Positions 24,085 to 31,357 of a stretch of DNA of 33,142 nt are shown here, piece by piece. The notes below the pieces were generated by a model. That model ran no database searches, was not told the origin of the DNA, and saw only the letters and a list, made by a program, of their open reading frames with translations. Position 1 is the first letter of the stretch, and every line of letters begins with the position of its first letter. A program made the position numbers and the translations under genes. Source of the DNA: Kribbella catacumbae DSM 19601 (lineage in GTDB: Bacteria; Actinomycetota; Actinomycetes; Propionibacteriales; Kribbellaceae); contig NZ_AQUZ01000075.1 in the NCBI RefSeq assembly GCF_000372465.1, forward strand, positions 1 through 33,142, written 5' to 3'.

Positions 24085-24804
24085 GTGGGGCATGGCTGGG
24101 AGGGTGTTGTCCTCAAGCTGTTCCGGGGCAAGGACTTCGTGTTCACGGTGACAGGCGCCGAACAGGTCACCGAGCGCTACCGGCGTGTGCACTTCACCGA
24201 TGGTGGCCTGCTGCAGGCGGTCGGCTACCACCCGACGATGTGGGTGCGGCTGTGGTTCGACAAGGCGGGCAAACCGCATCAGCGGGCGTACACGCTGGTC
24301 GATCCCGACCTTGAGGCAGGCACTTTCAGCCTGGAGTTCGCACTGCACGACGGCTGCGCGAGCAACTGGTCCCGTACTGCGAAAGCCGGCGACACGATCG
24401 AGGCGACGCTGCAGGGCACCGGGTTCGAAGTACCGGATCCGCTGCCGCCGCGGATGCTGGTGATCGGCGACCCGGCCTCGCTGCCGGCGATCAACTCGCT
24501 GCTCAGCCTGGCGCCCAAGCTGCCGGCCACGATCTTCTTCGAGACGACCCACGATTCGGACCTCGAGTTGCCCCTGCGCCTCGACCCCGAGCGGCACGAC
24601 CTGCGGACGGTATCGCGGCAGGACGACCAGCTGGTCACGGAGGTGAAGGCGACCCTGCCCGCGCTGATCGAGGACCCGGCGAGCACCTTCGTCTGGGTCG
24701 CTTGCGACACCAAGACCACCCGCCGGCTGACCTCGTACCTGCTGAAGGAGCTCTCCCTCCCCAAGGACCGCATACGAGCCCTCGGCTACTGGCGCGCCGC
24801 CTAA
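24085..24804 (+). CDS. Siderophore-interacting protein (FAD/NAD(P)H ferric reductase)
   Basis: The family reduces ferric siderophores in the cytoplasm so that iron is released. From the GTG at 24085 the product has 239 residues, near the family norm. The FAD-binding motif RAYTLVDPD begins at residue 67, the nucleotide-binding segment VIGDPASLPAIN is near residue 126, and the protein ends with DRIRALGYWRAA, the typical GYWR signature. The start is supported by GGAGGGGGAG at 24069-24078. A GTG at 24040 would lie only 12 nt from the iron box and leave no room for a leader, so it is less likely. The iron box and the divergent acylase fit an iron-starvation response. A large hairpin begins 6 nt after the stop. 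Confidence 0.88.
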   Translation: MGHGWEGVVLKLFRGKDFVFTVTGAEQVTERYRRVHFTDGGLLQAVGYHPTMWVRLWFDKAGKPHQRAYTLVDPDLEAGTFSLEFALHDGCASNWSRTAKAGDTIEATLQGTGFEVPDPLPPRMLVIGDPASLPAINSLLSLAPKLPATIFFETTHDSDLELPLRLDPERHDLRTVSRQDDQLVTEVKATLPALIEDPASTFVWVACDTKTTRRLTSYLLKELSLPKDRIRALGYWRAA

Positions 24805-24810
24805 GACCTC

Positions 24811-24888
24811 CCCAACCTGATCATTCGCCCCCTTTTCACCCTCTCTGCGTGCAGTCCGGGTGAAAAAGGGGCGAATGATCAGGTTGGG
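24811..24888. repeat. 78-bp near-perfect palindrome, probable bidirectional terminator or repeat element
   Basis: Two 31-nt arms (24811-24841 and 24858-24888) are complementary except at one position, around a 16-nt loop. The left arm starts CCCAACCTGATCATTCGCCC; the right arm contains GGTGAAAAAGGGGCG. It begins 6 nt after the siderophore-interacting gene and ends 13 nt before the acetyltransferase start. It can act as a terminator, but is far longer than needed for one, and its low divergence suggests a recent or maintained repeat element. Confidence 0.75.
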
Positions 24889-24889
24889 T

Positions 24890-24902
24890 TAGCGTGGCGG
24901 GA
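24890..24902 (+). promoter_or_regulatory. Putative leaderless -10 element of the GNAT gene
   Basis: TAGCGT at 24890-24895 fits TAnnnT and ends 6 nt before the ATG at 24902, the same geometry as at glgX. No ribosome site precedes the ATG. The region where a -35 box would lie falls inside the right arm of the large palindrome. Confidence 0.4.
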
Positions 24903-25357
24903 TGATCCGTGCCCTCGACCTGACCGACGCCGAGACGGCCGAGCGGGTGCTCGTGGTTCAGCGCCTGGCCTATGCGGTGGAGGCTGAGCTGATCAGCTTC
25001 GACGGCATCCCGCCACTGCATGAAGACCTTGAAGCGCTGGTGGCGAGTTCGGAGTACTGGCTGGGCCGGTACTCCGAAGGCGAGCTGGTCGCGGCCGTCA
25101 CCTACGAGCTGCCCGATCCGGACACGGTCGAGATCAGCCGCCTGGTCGTCGACCCCGCCCACGCCCGTCGCGGCCACGGGCGCGCCCTGCTGGATCACCT
25201 GGACGAACTCGAACCACGCCCAGTCAGCCTCGTCTCCACCGGCACAGCCAACACCCCGGCGACCACCCTCTACCTGTCCCGCGGCTACACCGCCACGGGA
25301 CAGGTAGAGATCGCTCCCGGCATCACCATCACTCAGTTCCGGCGGGCCCTCCGCTGA
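24902..25357 (+). CDS. GNAT-family N-acetyltransferase
   Basis: The 151-residue product has the GNAT fold: an N-terminal helix region, the strand VEISRLVVDPAHARRGHGRALLDHL that contains the acetyl-CoA pyrophosphate loop (RRGHGRA, a Q/R-x-x-G-x-G/A type motif), and a closing TTLYLSRGYTATGQ segment, which is motif B. It should transfer an acetyl group from acetyl-CoA to an amine, but the substrate cannot be inferred. The gene starts 13 nt after the large palindrome and appears leaderless. Its 3' end overlaps the convergent arabinofuranosidase gene by 29 bp, so the two transcripts would share antisense ends. Confidence 0.85.
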   Translation: MIRALDLTDAETAERVLVVQRLAYAVEAELISFDGIPPLHEDLEALVASSEYWLGRYSEGELVAAVTYELPDPDTVEISRLVVDPAHARRGHGRALLDHLDELEPRPVSLVSTGTANTPATTLYLSRGYTATGQVEIAPGITITQFRRALR

Positions 25358-26843
25358 TCGCGGTCCACGAGACCGGCGGCAGGGTGACCTTCAATAGGCC
25401 GTCCTCCAACCGGACCGACTCGTTCGGCTGCGGGATCACCCGGTCGGGCTGGGCCGCGGTGTTCACCGCCAGGCGGTCGGCGTCGTACATGCTCAGCGCT
25501 TCCAGTACTTCGGTGACCGGGGTCCTGTTGATGTCCACCGTGACCTCGATCGCCTCATCGAGCGACCGGTTGACCAGGAACACGGCCAGCTTGCCCTCGT
25601 CGTAGGTCGCGACGGCGTCGACCGCCGGAACCTCGCCGAACTTCTCCGTCGCGACCGTCGGCGAGGACGTCTCGACCCGCAGTACGGAGCCGGCCGCGAG
25701 CCGTGAGGTGATCGCGAACGGGTGGAAGATGGGCTGCCGCCAGGCCGTGCCGCCGGGCTCGGTCATGATCGGCGCGATCACGTTCGCCAGTTGCGCCAGG
25801 CAAGCAACCGCGACCCGGTCGCTGTGCCGCAGCAACGAGATCAGCAAGTTGCCCACGACAACGGCATCGGTGAGGTTGTACTCGTCCTCGATCCGCCGCG
25901 GCGCCACCTCCCACTCGTCGCCCGGACCGTCGGTACGCCGGGAGCGGTCGCCGTACCAGACGTTCCACTCGTCGAAGGAGATGTCGATCCGCTTGCGGCT
26001 CTTCAGCTCCGCGCCGACGTGGTCCGCGGTGGCGACGACCGAGTCGATGAAGCGGTCCATGTCGACCGCCGAGGCCAGGAACGACGCCACGTCACCCGCG
26101 TCGTCGCCGTAGTACGCGTGGCAGGAGATGTGGTCGACCAGGTCGTAGCACTCGCGCAGTACCTCGCGCTCCCAGGTCCCGAACGTCGGCATGCCGGAGT
26201 TGGACGAGCCACAGGCGACGAGCTCCAGGTCCGGTTCGATCATCCGCATCGCGCGAGCCGTCTCCGCCGCGATCCGCCCGTACTCCGAAGCGGTCTTGTG
26301 CCCGATCTGCCAGGGCCCGTCCATCTCGTTGCCCAAGCACCACAACTTCAGCCCGTACGGCGTGCTGGCGCCGTGCTCGGCCCGGAGATCGGACAACGCC
26401 GTACCGCCGGGGTGGTTCGCGTACTCCTGCAGGTCGAGCGCCTCCTGGACGCCCCGGCTGCCGAGGTTGACCGCCATCATCGGCTCGACCCCGGCCTTGG
26501 CGCACCAGTGCATGAACTCGTCCAGCCCGAACTGGTTCGTCTCGATGCTGTGCCAGGCGAGGTCCAGCCGCCGGGGGCGCTGGTCGCGAGGGCCGACGCC
26601 GTCCTCCCACCGGTAGCCGGAGACGAAGTTGCCGCCGGGGTAGCGGATCAGCGAAACGCCCAGCTCCCGGGTCAGCTCCAGGACGTCCTTGCGGAAACCG
26701 TCCTCGTCGGCGGTCGCGTGGCCAGGTTCGTAGATCCCGGTGTAGACGCAGCGGCCCATGTGTTCGACGAAGCTGCCGAACGTCCGGCGGTTGACCGGGG
26801 CAACGATGAAGGCGGGATCGAGGACGAGTGAGGCAGAGGTCAC
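25329..26843 (-). CDS. Alpha-L-arabinofuranosidase, GH51
   Basis: The enzyme removes terminal alpha-L-arabinofuranosyl units from arabino-oligosaccharides. From the GTG at 26843, with AGGAG 7 nt upstream, the product has 504 residues, the usual GH51 length. The N terminus has the family block NRRTFGSFVEHMGRCVYTGI, followed by GVSLIRYPGGNFVSGYRWEDG. The acid/base is Glu173 in CLGNEMDGPW, and the nucleophile Glu292 in ISFDEWNVWY. A C-terminal beta domain completes it. There is no signal peptide, so it works on imported oligosaccharides in the cytoplasm, matching the importer genes immediately upstream on the same strand (96 nt gap). It is probably the last gene of that operon. Confidence 0.93.
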   Translation of the reverse strand: MTSASLVLDPAFIVAPVNRRTFGSFVEHMGRCVYTGIYEPGHATADEDGFRKDVLELTRELGVSLIRYPGGNFVSGYRWEDGVGPRDQRPRRLDLAWHSIETNQFGLDEFMHWCAKAGVEPMMAVNLGSRGVQEALDLQEYANHPGGTALSDLRAEHGASTPYGLKLWCLGNEMDGPWQIGHKTASEYGRIAAETARAMRMIEPDLELVACGSSNSGMPTFGTWEREVLRECYDLVDHISCHAYYGDDAGDVASFLASAVDMDRFIDSVVATADHVGAELKSRKRIDISFDEWNVWYGDRSRRTDGPGDEWEVAPRRIEDEYNLTDAVVVGNLLISLLRHSDRVAVACLAQLANVIAPIMTEPGGTAWRQPIFHPFAITSRLAAGSVLRVETSSPTVATEKFGEVPAVDAVATYDEGKLAVFLVNRSLDEAIEVTVDINRTPVTEVLEALSMYDADRLAVNTAAQPDRVIPQPNESVRLEDGLLKVTLPPVSWTAISGGPAGTE

Positions 26844-26909
26844 GAGGTGGCTCCTGTCATGGGTTTGGGCATGGAAATTCAGGTGACGCGTGGCTAGCCG
26901 TCCGGACCC

Positions 26910-26927
26910 CACTGGCCGCGGCCAGTG
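26910..26927. promoter_or_regulatory. Perfect 18-bp palindrome between permease and arabinofuranosidase genes
   Basis: CACTGGCCGCGGCCAGTG is fully self-complementary and lies 12 nt after the permease stop and 66 nt before the arabinofuranosidase start. It may be an attenuating hairpin that sets the ratio of transporter to enzyme, or a repressor site; without a poly-U tract neither is certain. Confidence 0.4.
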
Positions 26928-26939
26928 CGACGAGGCACC

Positions 26940-27779
26940 TCATCCCTTGATTCCAGCGTCGCCGACGCCACGGACGACGTGGCGCTGGAAGAGGGCGAAG
27001 ACGATGAGCAGCGGCAGTCCGCCCAGGACGGCGGAGGCCATGATCTGGGCATAGCGCAGACCGTAGGAGCCTTGGACGTTCGCGAGTCCGACCGGGATCG
27101 TCATCATCGACGGGTCGGTGGTCACGATGAACGGCCAGAGAAAGTTGTTCCAGGCACCGATGAAGGTGAAGATGCCGACGGCAACCAGAATCGGGCGCGA
27201 CATCGGCACCATCACCGACCAGACGATCCGTAGCCGGGTCGCGCCGTCCACCCGGGCGGCGTCCTCGAAGTCGCGGGATACTCCGTCGAAGAACTTCTTC
27301 AGCACGAAGACCATCACCGGCGCGACCACCTGCGGCAACACCATGCCCCAGTAGGTGTCGACCAGACCGAGCCCGCTCATCTCCTGGAACAGCGGTACGA
27401 TCAGCACCTGCGGCGGGACGAGGATGCCCGCGATCAAGATCCCGAAGAGCACTCGCCGGCCGGGGAACGTAGTACGGGAGAAGCCGTAGGCCGCCAGCAC
27501 GGAGACGAGCAGGGTCAGGCTGGTCACCAAGACGGCGACGATCGTGCTGTTGAGGAACCAGCGCAGGATCGAGCCTTGCTCGAGCACGCTCTGGTACGCG
27601 TCCAGGGTCGGTGCTCCCGGCAACCAGGTGATCGGGGTCTGGGTAGTCTCGGGCTCCGGCTTCAGCGAGGTGTCGATTGCCCAGAGCAACGGCACGAGCC
27701 AGACCGCAGCGAGCAGGACCGCGCCGACGATGATGGCGACCTTGGGGAAGGTGAAGCGTCGTTCCACAGTTCCGCTCAT
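26940..27779 (-). CDS. ABC sugar transporter permease 2 (MalG-type, CUT1)
   Basis: This 279-residue inner-membrane permease forms half of the translocation channel. It has the usual six membrane spans, beginning with VAIIVGAVLLAAVWLVPLLW. Its cytoplasmic EAA loop reads EDAARVDGATRLRIVWSVMV, and it ends with a short QRHVVRGVGDAGIKG tail typical of MalG-type proteins. The ATG at 27779 has AAGGAGG 7 nt upstream and shares one base with the stop of permease 1 (TGATG), so the two are translationally coupled. No ATP-binding subunit is encoded nearby; a shared ATPase such as MsiK probably serves it, as is common in actinobacteria. Confidence 0.92.
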   Translation of the reverse strand: MSGTVERRFTFPKVAIIVGAVLLAAVWLVPLLWAIDTSLKPEPETTQTPITWLPGAPTLDAYQSVLEQGSILRWFLNSTIVAVLVTSLTLLVSVLAAYGFSRTTFPGRRVLFGILIAGILVPPQVLIVPLFQEMSGLGLVDTYWGMVLPQVVAPVMVFVLKKFFDGVSRDFEDAARVDGATRLRIVWSVMVPMSRPILVAVGIFTFIGAWNNFLWPFIVTTDPSMMTIPVGLANVQGSYGLRYAQIMASAVLGGLPLLIVFALFQRHVVRGVGDAGIKG

Positions 27780-28723
27780 CACACGGCCTCCTTCTTGCCG
27801 GAGAAGAGTTTGAACTGGGCGACCGCGACGATCACGATAATGGCGAAGAACAGGTACGAGATCGCCGACGCGTAGCCGATCCGGTAGCTGGTGAAGCCGC
27901 TCTCGTAGATGTACTGGATGATCGGCCGGGTCGCGTAGTTCGGGCCGCCGTCGGTCATCAAGTAGATCTGGTCGAAGATCTTCAGCGACGCGACCAGTTG
28001 CAGGACGATGATCAGCCCGGTGGTCCGGCTCATCAGCGGCAGCGTGATCCGGAAGAGTTTCTGCCGGCCGTTCGCGCCGTCGATGGAAGCCGCCTCGTAG
28101 ACCTGCTCCGGAATCCCTTGCAGGGCGGCGAGGTAGAGCAGGAAGTTGAACCCGACCGTCCACCAGACGGTCGTGATCACGACGGCGAGCATCGCCCGGT
28201 TCTCGTCGTTCAGCCAGTCGATCTCGGCGAAACCACCGGCGGTCAGCAGCCCGTTCACCAGGCCGAAGCCGGGCTGGTAGATCCACACCCAGATCAGCGT
28301 CACCACGGTCGCCGGGAGGACGAACGGAGCGAAGTACGAGAAGCGCAACAGCCAGCCCAGCAAGCCTTTCCGGTTCGCCAGCAGGGCCATCACCAAGGCG
28401 ATGATCACCAGTGGCGGAGTGCTCATCGCGGTGAACACCAGGGTGTTCTTCAGCGAGTCCCAGACGGCGGGATCGCCGAACATCTCGCGCCAGTTCTGCA
28501 GCCCGAGGAACTCCTGCTTCACCCCGGCCAGGCTGGTGTTGAAGAAGCTGTTCCACAGTCCGGCGACGGTCGGCCAGAGCAGGAAGAAGGCGAACAGCAC
28601 GCCGAAGGGTGCGACGAAGAACAGACCACCCCACTTCTCGATCCAGGGCGGGCCGTTCCTCGGAGGTTCCTGGGCGTGCCGGGCTTCCGTAGTACTGGTT
28701 CGGGTCGGTGTCTGAACTGCCAT
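27779..28723 (-). CDS. ABC sugar transporter permease 1 (MalF-type, CUT1)
   Basis: A 314-residue membrane permease, partner of the downstream MalG-type protein. After a hydrophilic N terminus of about 40 residues, the first span is LFFVAPFGVLFAFFLLW; the EAA loop reads YEAASIDGANGRQKLFRITL. The ATG at 28723 is chosen because AGGAG is 8 nt upstream and the gene for the binding protein ends only 14 nt before it. A longer reading upstream would run through the binding-protein gene in another frame and is not real. It forms part of the putative arabinoside importer. Confidence 0.92.
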   Translation of the reverse strand: MAVQTPTRTSTTEARHAQEPPRNGPPWIEKWGGLFFVAPFGVLFAFFLLWPTVAGLWNSFFNTSLAGVKQEFLGLQNWREMFGDPAVWDSLKNTLVFTAMSTPPLVIIALVMALLANRKGLLGWLLRFSYFAPFVLPATVVTLIWVWIYQPGFGLVNGLLTAGGFAEIDWLNDENRAMLAVVITTVWWTVGFNFLLYLAALQGIPEQVYEAASIDGANGRQKLFRITLPLMSRTTGLIIVLQLVASLKIFDQIYLMTDGGPNYATRPIIQYIYESGFTSYRIGYASAISYLFFAIIVIVAVAQFKLFSGKKEAV

Positions 28724-28737
28724 CGGGTCAGCTCCTG

Positions 28738-30024
28738 TCAGACCGGGGAGGGAGTGTCGAGCAGTTTCTGGGTGGCGGCCTTGAACTGGTCGAGCGCCTG
28801 CCGCGGCGTCGTCCGGCCCGAGAACACCCCTGCGAACGCGGCCCCCGCTTCGTTCTGCAGTTGCGCACCCGAGCCGCTGAACCACGCGTCCGGGTCGTAC
28901 AGCACGTCTGGCGCGACCGAGCGGTACTCGGCCTGCGGCTTGAGGTTCAGGTACTCCGGACTGGCCACCACCGGCTGGTACGCCGGGATGTGCCCGCCGG
29001 CGGCCCAATCCGCGCTGTGCTTGAGCATCCAGGCGATGTAGGTGATGGTGGCCGCGGTGTCGTCCTTGTTCCGCCCGGCCTGATGCGGCAGCACGAACGT
29101 GTGCGCGTCACCGGCGTACTTCGGTACGTCGTACACGACCGGGAAGGGCGCCATGCTGAACGGCATCTTCGCGGTCTGGTACGTCGTCACCTCCCACTCG
29201 CCGTTGAAGCTCAGGCCGGCGTCTCCGTTGGTGAACTGCGCGACGAGTGACGGGTAGTCGGACGACTTGGGCGTGAGCCCGTCGGCGGCGAGTTTCGCCA
29301 TCAACTGCAGGGCTTCCAGGGCCTTCGCGTCGTCGAGAGCGAGCCGGCTGCCGGAGTCGTCGAAGAACTTGCCTTCGAGCTGGCCGTAGAGGGTCCACCA
29401 CAACCGCCACGGGTTGGTCGTCTCGACCGAGGCGGCGAACTTGCCGGTGGTGTCCTTGACCGCCTTGAGCATCTCGAGGAACGCGTCGACACCCTTGACC
29501 GGTTTGATCCTGCCGTCCGGCCCGAGCAGTCCGGCCTTCTTGCAGATCTCGAGGTTGTAGTAGAGGACGAACGGGTGCTGGTCCAGCGGTACGGCGTACA
29601 GCCGGCCGTCGACGAGGCAGCGGTTCCAGGTCTCGGGCAGGAAGTCCTGTTCGGTGATCCCGGCCTCGGTGAGCTGGTCGAGCGGGATCGGGTCGAGCAT
29701 CGTGGTCGGGCTGAATCCCTTCAGCCGGGACAGGTGCAGGGTCGCGACCTCGGGAGCCCGGCCGCCGGCGGCGGACATCGCGAGCTTGGTGTAGAACGGC
29801 GGACCCCACGCCAGCGTGTGGGCCTCGAAGGCGATGTCGGGGTGCTCGGCGACGAACTTCTCGTGGATCTGGAGCAGCCGGGCGCCGTCGCCACCGCCGA
29901 ACAGGTTCCATTCGCGGACCCTGGCGCCGTGGCCGAAAGCGCCGCAGCCGGACAGCGTCCCGGACAGGGCAAGGCCGAGTGCGCCGGTCAGCAGGGTGCG
30001 CCGGCTGGGGGTGAAGGGAGTCAT
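28738..30024 (-). CDS. ABC transporter sugar-binding lipoprotein (family 1)
   Basis: This 428-residue extracellular solute-binding protein captures a sugar for the two permeases. The N terminus carries SRRTLLTGALGLALSGTLSG followed by Cys27, a lipobox with a twin-arginine-like SRR, so it is exported (possibly by Tat) and lipid-anchored. The body shows the family pattern: LQIHEKFVAEHPDIAFE, then DGRLYAVPLDQHPFVLYYN and GDAGLSFNGEWEVTTYQ. The ATG at 30024 has AGGAGG 9 nt upstream. It is the first gene of the transporter operon, behind a promoter with two operator-like sites. The substrate is inferred from the linked arabinofuranosidase: arabino-oligosaccharides. Confidence 0.92.
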   Translation of the reverse strand: MTPFTPSRRTLLTGALGLALSGTLSGCGAFGHGARVREWNLFGGGDGARLLQIHEKFVAEHPDIAFEAHTLAWGPPFYTKLAMSAAGGRAPEVATLHLSRLKGFSPTTMLDPIPLDQLTEAGITEQDFLPETWNRCLVDGRLYAVPLDQHPFVLYYNLEICKKAGLLGPDGRIKPVKGVDAFLEMLKAVKDTTGKFAASVETTNPWRLWWTLYGQLEGKFFDDSGSRLALDDAKALEALQLMAKLAADGLTPKSSDYPSLVAQFTNGDAGLSFNGEWEVTTYQTAKMPFSMAPFPVVYDVPKYAGDAHTFVLPHQAGRNKDDTAATITYIAWMLKHSADWAAGGHIPAYQPVVASPEYLNLKPQAEYRSVAPDVLYDPDAWFSGSGAQLQNEAGAAFAGVFSGRTTPRQALDQFKAATQKLLDTPSPV

Positions 30025-30113
30025 CTCGCGTGTCCTCCTGGCGGGGGTGGAGCACGGGTGCGGGCAGCCTGAAATGCCACACCGGCCCCCGGGTCAGGGG
30101 CTCCGGTGCACGT

Positions 30114-30131
30114 TTCTACATCGGTGTAGAA
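30114..30131. promoter_or_regulatory. Inverted repeat over the start of the transporter operon
   Basis: TTCTACA and TGTAGAA form perfect 7-bp arms around a 4-bp centre. The site lies 2 bp downstream of the -10 box at 30134-30139 and would cover the expected transcription start. This is a classical repressor position. Confidence 0.55.
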
Positions 30132-30133
30132 GG

Positions 30134-30162
30134 ATGATGCCCGGCACCTCGCGGACCGTCAA
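30134..30162 (-). promoter_or_regulatory. Promoter of the binding protein/permease operon
   Basis: On the minus strand, TTGACG (30162-30157) and CATCAT (30139-30134) are separated by exactly 17 bp. The -35 box matches five of six consensus bases and the -10 box four of six. Transcription would start near 30127, giving a leader of about 100 nt to the ATG at 30024. Confidence 0.6.
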
Positions 30163-30171
30163 GGCCTCGAC

Positions 30172-30185
30172 TGATAGCGCTAACA
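30172..30185. promoter_or_regulatory. LacI-family operator-like site
   Basis: TGATAGCGCTAACA is a near-palindrome with the central CG step and GCGC core typical of LacI/GalR-family operators. It sits 10 bp upstream of the -35 box of the transporter promoter and between that promoter and the lacI-type gene. The neighbouring regulator at 30221-31219 is the likely ligand. Confidence 0.6.
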
Positions 30186-30220
30186 AGAACTCGCCGGAAC
30201 ACGCCGAGCGGGTGCCGGGC

Positions 30221-31219
30221 TCAGCCGAGGGTGGATTCGCGGCGGTGCAGCTCGAAGGGGGCGATGATCTCGTGGTGCTCGGAGTCGTCGCCGTTCATCC
30301 GGGCGACCAGCAGATCGACCGCGGTGGCGGCGATCTGGCCCCGGCCGGGGTCGACCGTGGTCAGCGTCGGGCTGCTGAAGCGGGCCTCGTCGATGTCGTC
30401 GAAACCGGCCACCGCGACGTCGTCGGGGATCCGGATCCCGTGCTTGGTCAGGACCCGGATCGCGCCCAGGGCGAGGGTGTCGTTCAGGCCGAGGACCGCG
30501 TCGAACTTCAGCCCCGAGGCGAGCAGGCGCTCCATCGCCTCGGCGCCGGCCGCCCGGTTCCACCGTCCGGCCGGCATCGCCAGCTCCGGAGTGGGTTGTA
30601 CGCCGGCTTCGTCGAGCGCGCCGGCGTACGCGTCGTGCCGGATCACCGCCGTGTCGACCAGTTCGCCGGGATGCGTGCCGAGGACGGCGATCCGCCGGCG
30701 GCCGAGCTCGAGCAGGTGCTGGGTGGCGGCCCGGGTGCCGGTGACATTGTCGATCATCACGTGGTCGACCGGGCCGTGGAAGATCCGCTCACCGAGCAGC
30801 ACCATCGGGGTGGAGATGCGGAGTTGCTCGGCGTCCTCGTGACCGAGACCGAGCGGGCTGAACAGCAGGCCGTCGACGAGGTGCCCGCGGGGCCGGGCGA
30901 GTGCGGCGAGTTCGCGTTCGCGGACGGCGCCGGTCTGCTCGATCATCACCGTCAGGCCGTGCTGGTCGGCCGCCTGGATGACGGCGTCGGCGAGTTCGGC
31001 GAAGTACGGCAGGCTGAGCTGGGGCACGGCCAGGCCGATGATGCCGGTCCGGCCGGACTTGAGGTTCCGGGCGGACAGGTTCAGCTGGTAGCCGAGGGCG
31101 TCGACCGAGGCGAGCACCCGCAGCCGGGTGGACTCCCGGATGTAGGGGTAACCGCTCAGCACGTTCGAGACCGTCTTCGGTGACACCCCCGCGTGCCGCG
31201 CGACATCCCGCATCGTCAC
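30221..31219 (-). CDS. LacI-family transcriptional regulator
   Basis: The 332-residue product starts with the LacI helix-turn-helix (TMRDVARHAGVSPKTVSNVL, including the hinge helix LSARNLKSGRTG near residue 50). It is followed by a periplasmic-binding-protein-like sensor domain with GFDDIDEARFSSPTLTTVDP near the C terminus. The GTG at 31219 is chosen for its distance to the helix-turn-helix; a TTG at 31225 behind GAGAGG is an alternative. It lies directly upstream of the sugar importer and arabinofuranosidase genes on the same strand, so it probably represses them until an arabinose-type sugar binds. Candidate operators are at 30172-30185 and 30114-30131. Confidence 0.9.
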   Translation of the reverse strand: MTMRDVARHAGVSPKTVSNVLSGYPYIRESTRLRVLASVDALGYQLNLSARNLKSGRTGIIGLAVPQLSLPYFAELADAVIQAADQHGLTVMIEQTGAVRERELAALARPRGHLVDGLLFSPLGLGHEDAEQLRISTPMVLLGERIFHGPVDHVMIDNVTGTRAATQHLLELGRRRIAVLGTHPGELVDTAVIRHDAYAGALDEAGVQPTPELAMPAGRWNRAAGAEAMERLLASGLKFDAVLGLNDTLALGAIRVLTKHGIRIPDDVAVAGFDDIDEARFSSPTLTTVDPGRGQIAATAVDLLVARMNGDDSEHHEIIAPFELHRRESTLG

Positions 31220-31357
31220 AGCCAATCCAGTGTCACCTCTCTCGCCGGAACCGATCCACTCACGGTAGTGCACCGAGCCCTGTCAAAATCTAACGGCCAT
31301 CTGTACTGTCAGGGCAGAAACTTTCGACTTCGGGGTTCCAGATCTGGAGGATTTCCG

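Noticed and set aside
27780..28634. N-terminal extension of permease 2 in the same frame
   Set aside because: The extension is Arg/Asp-rich, overlaps permease 1 in another frame, and a strong ribosome site precedes the ATG at 27779.
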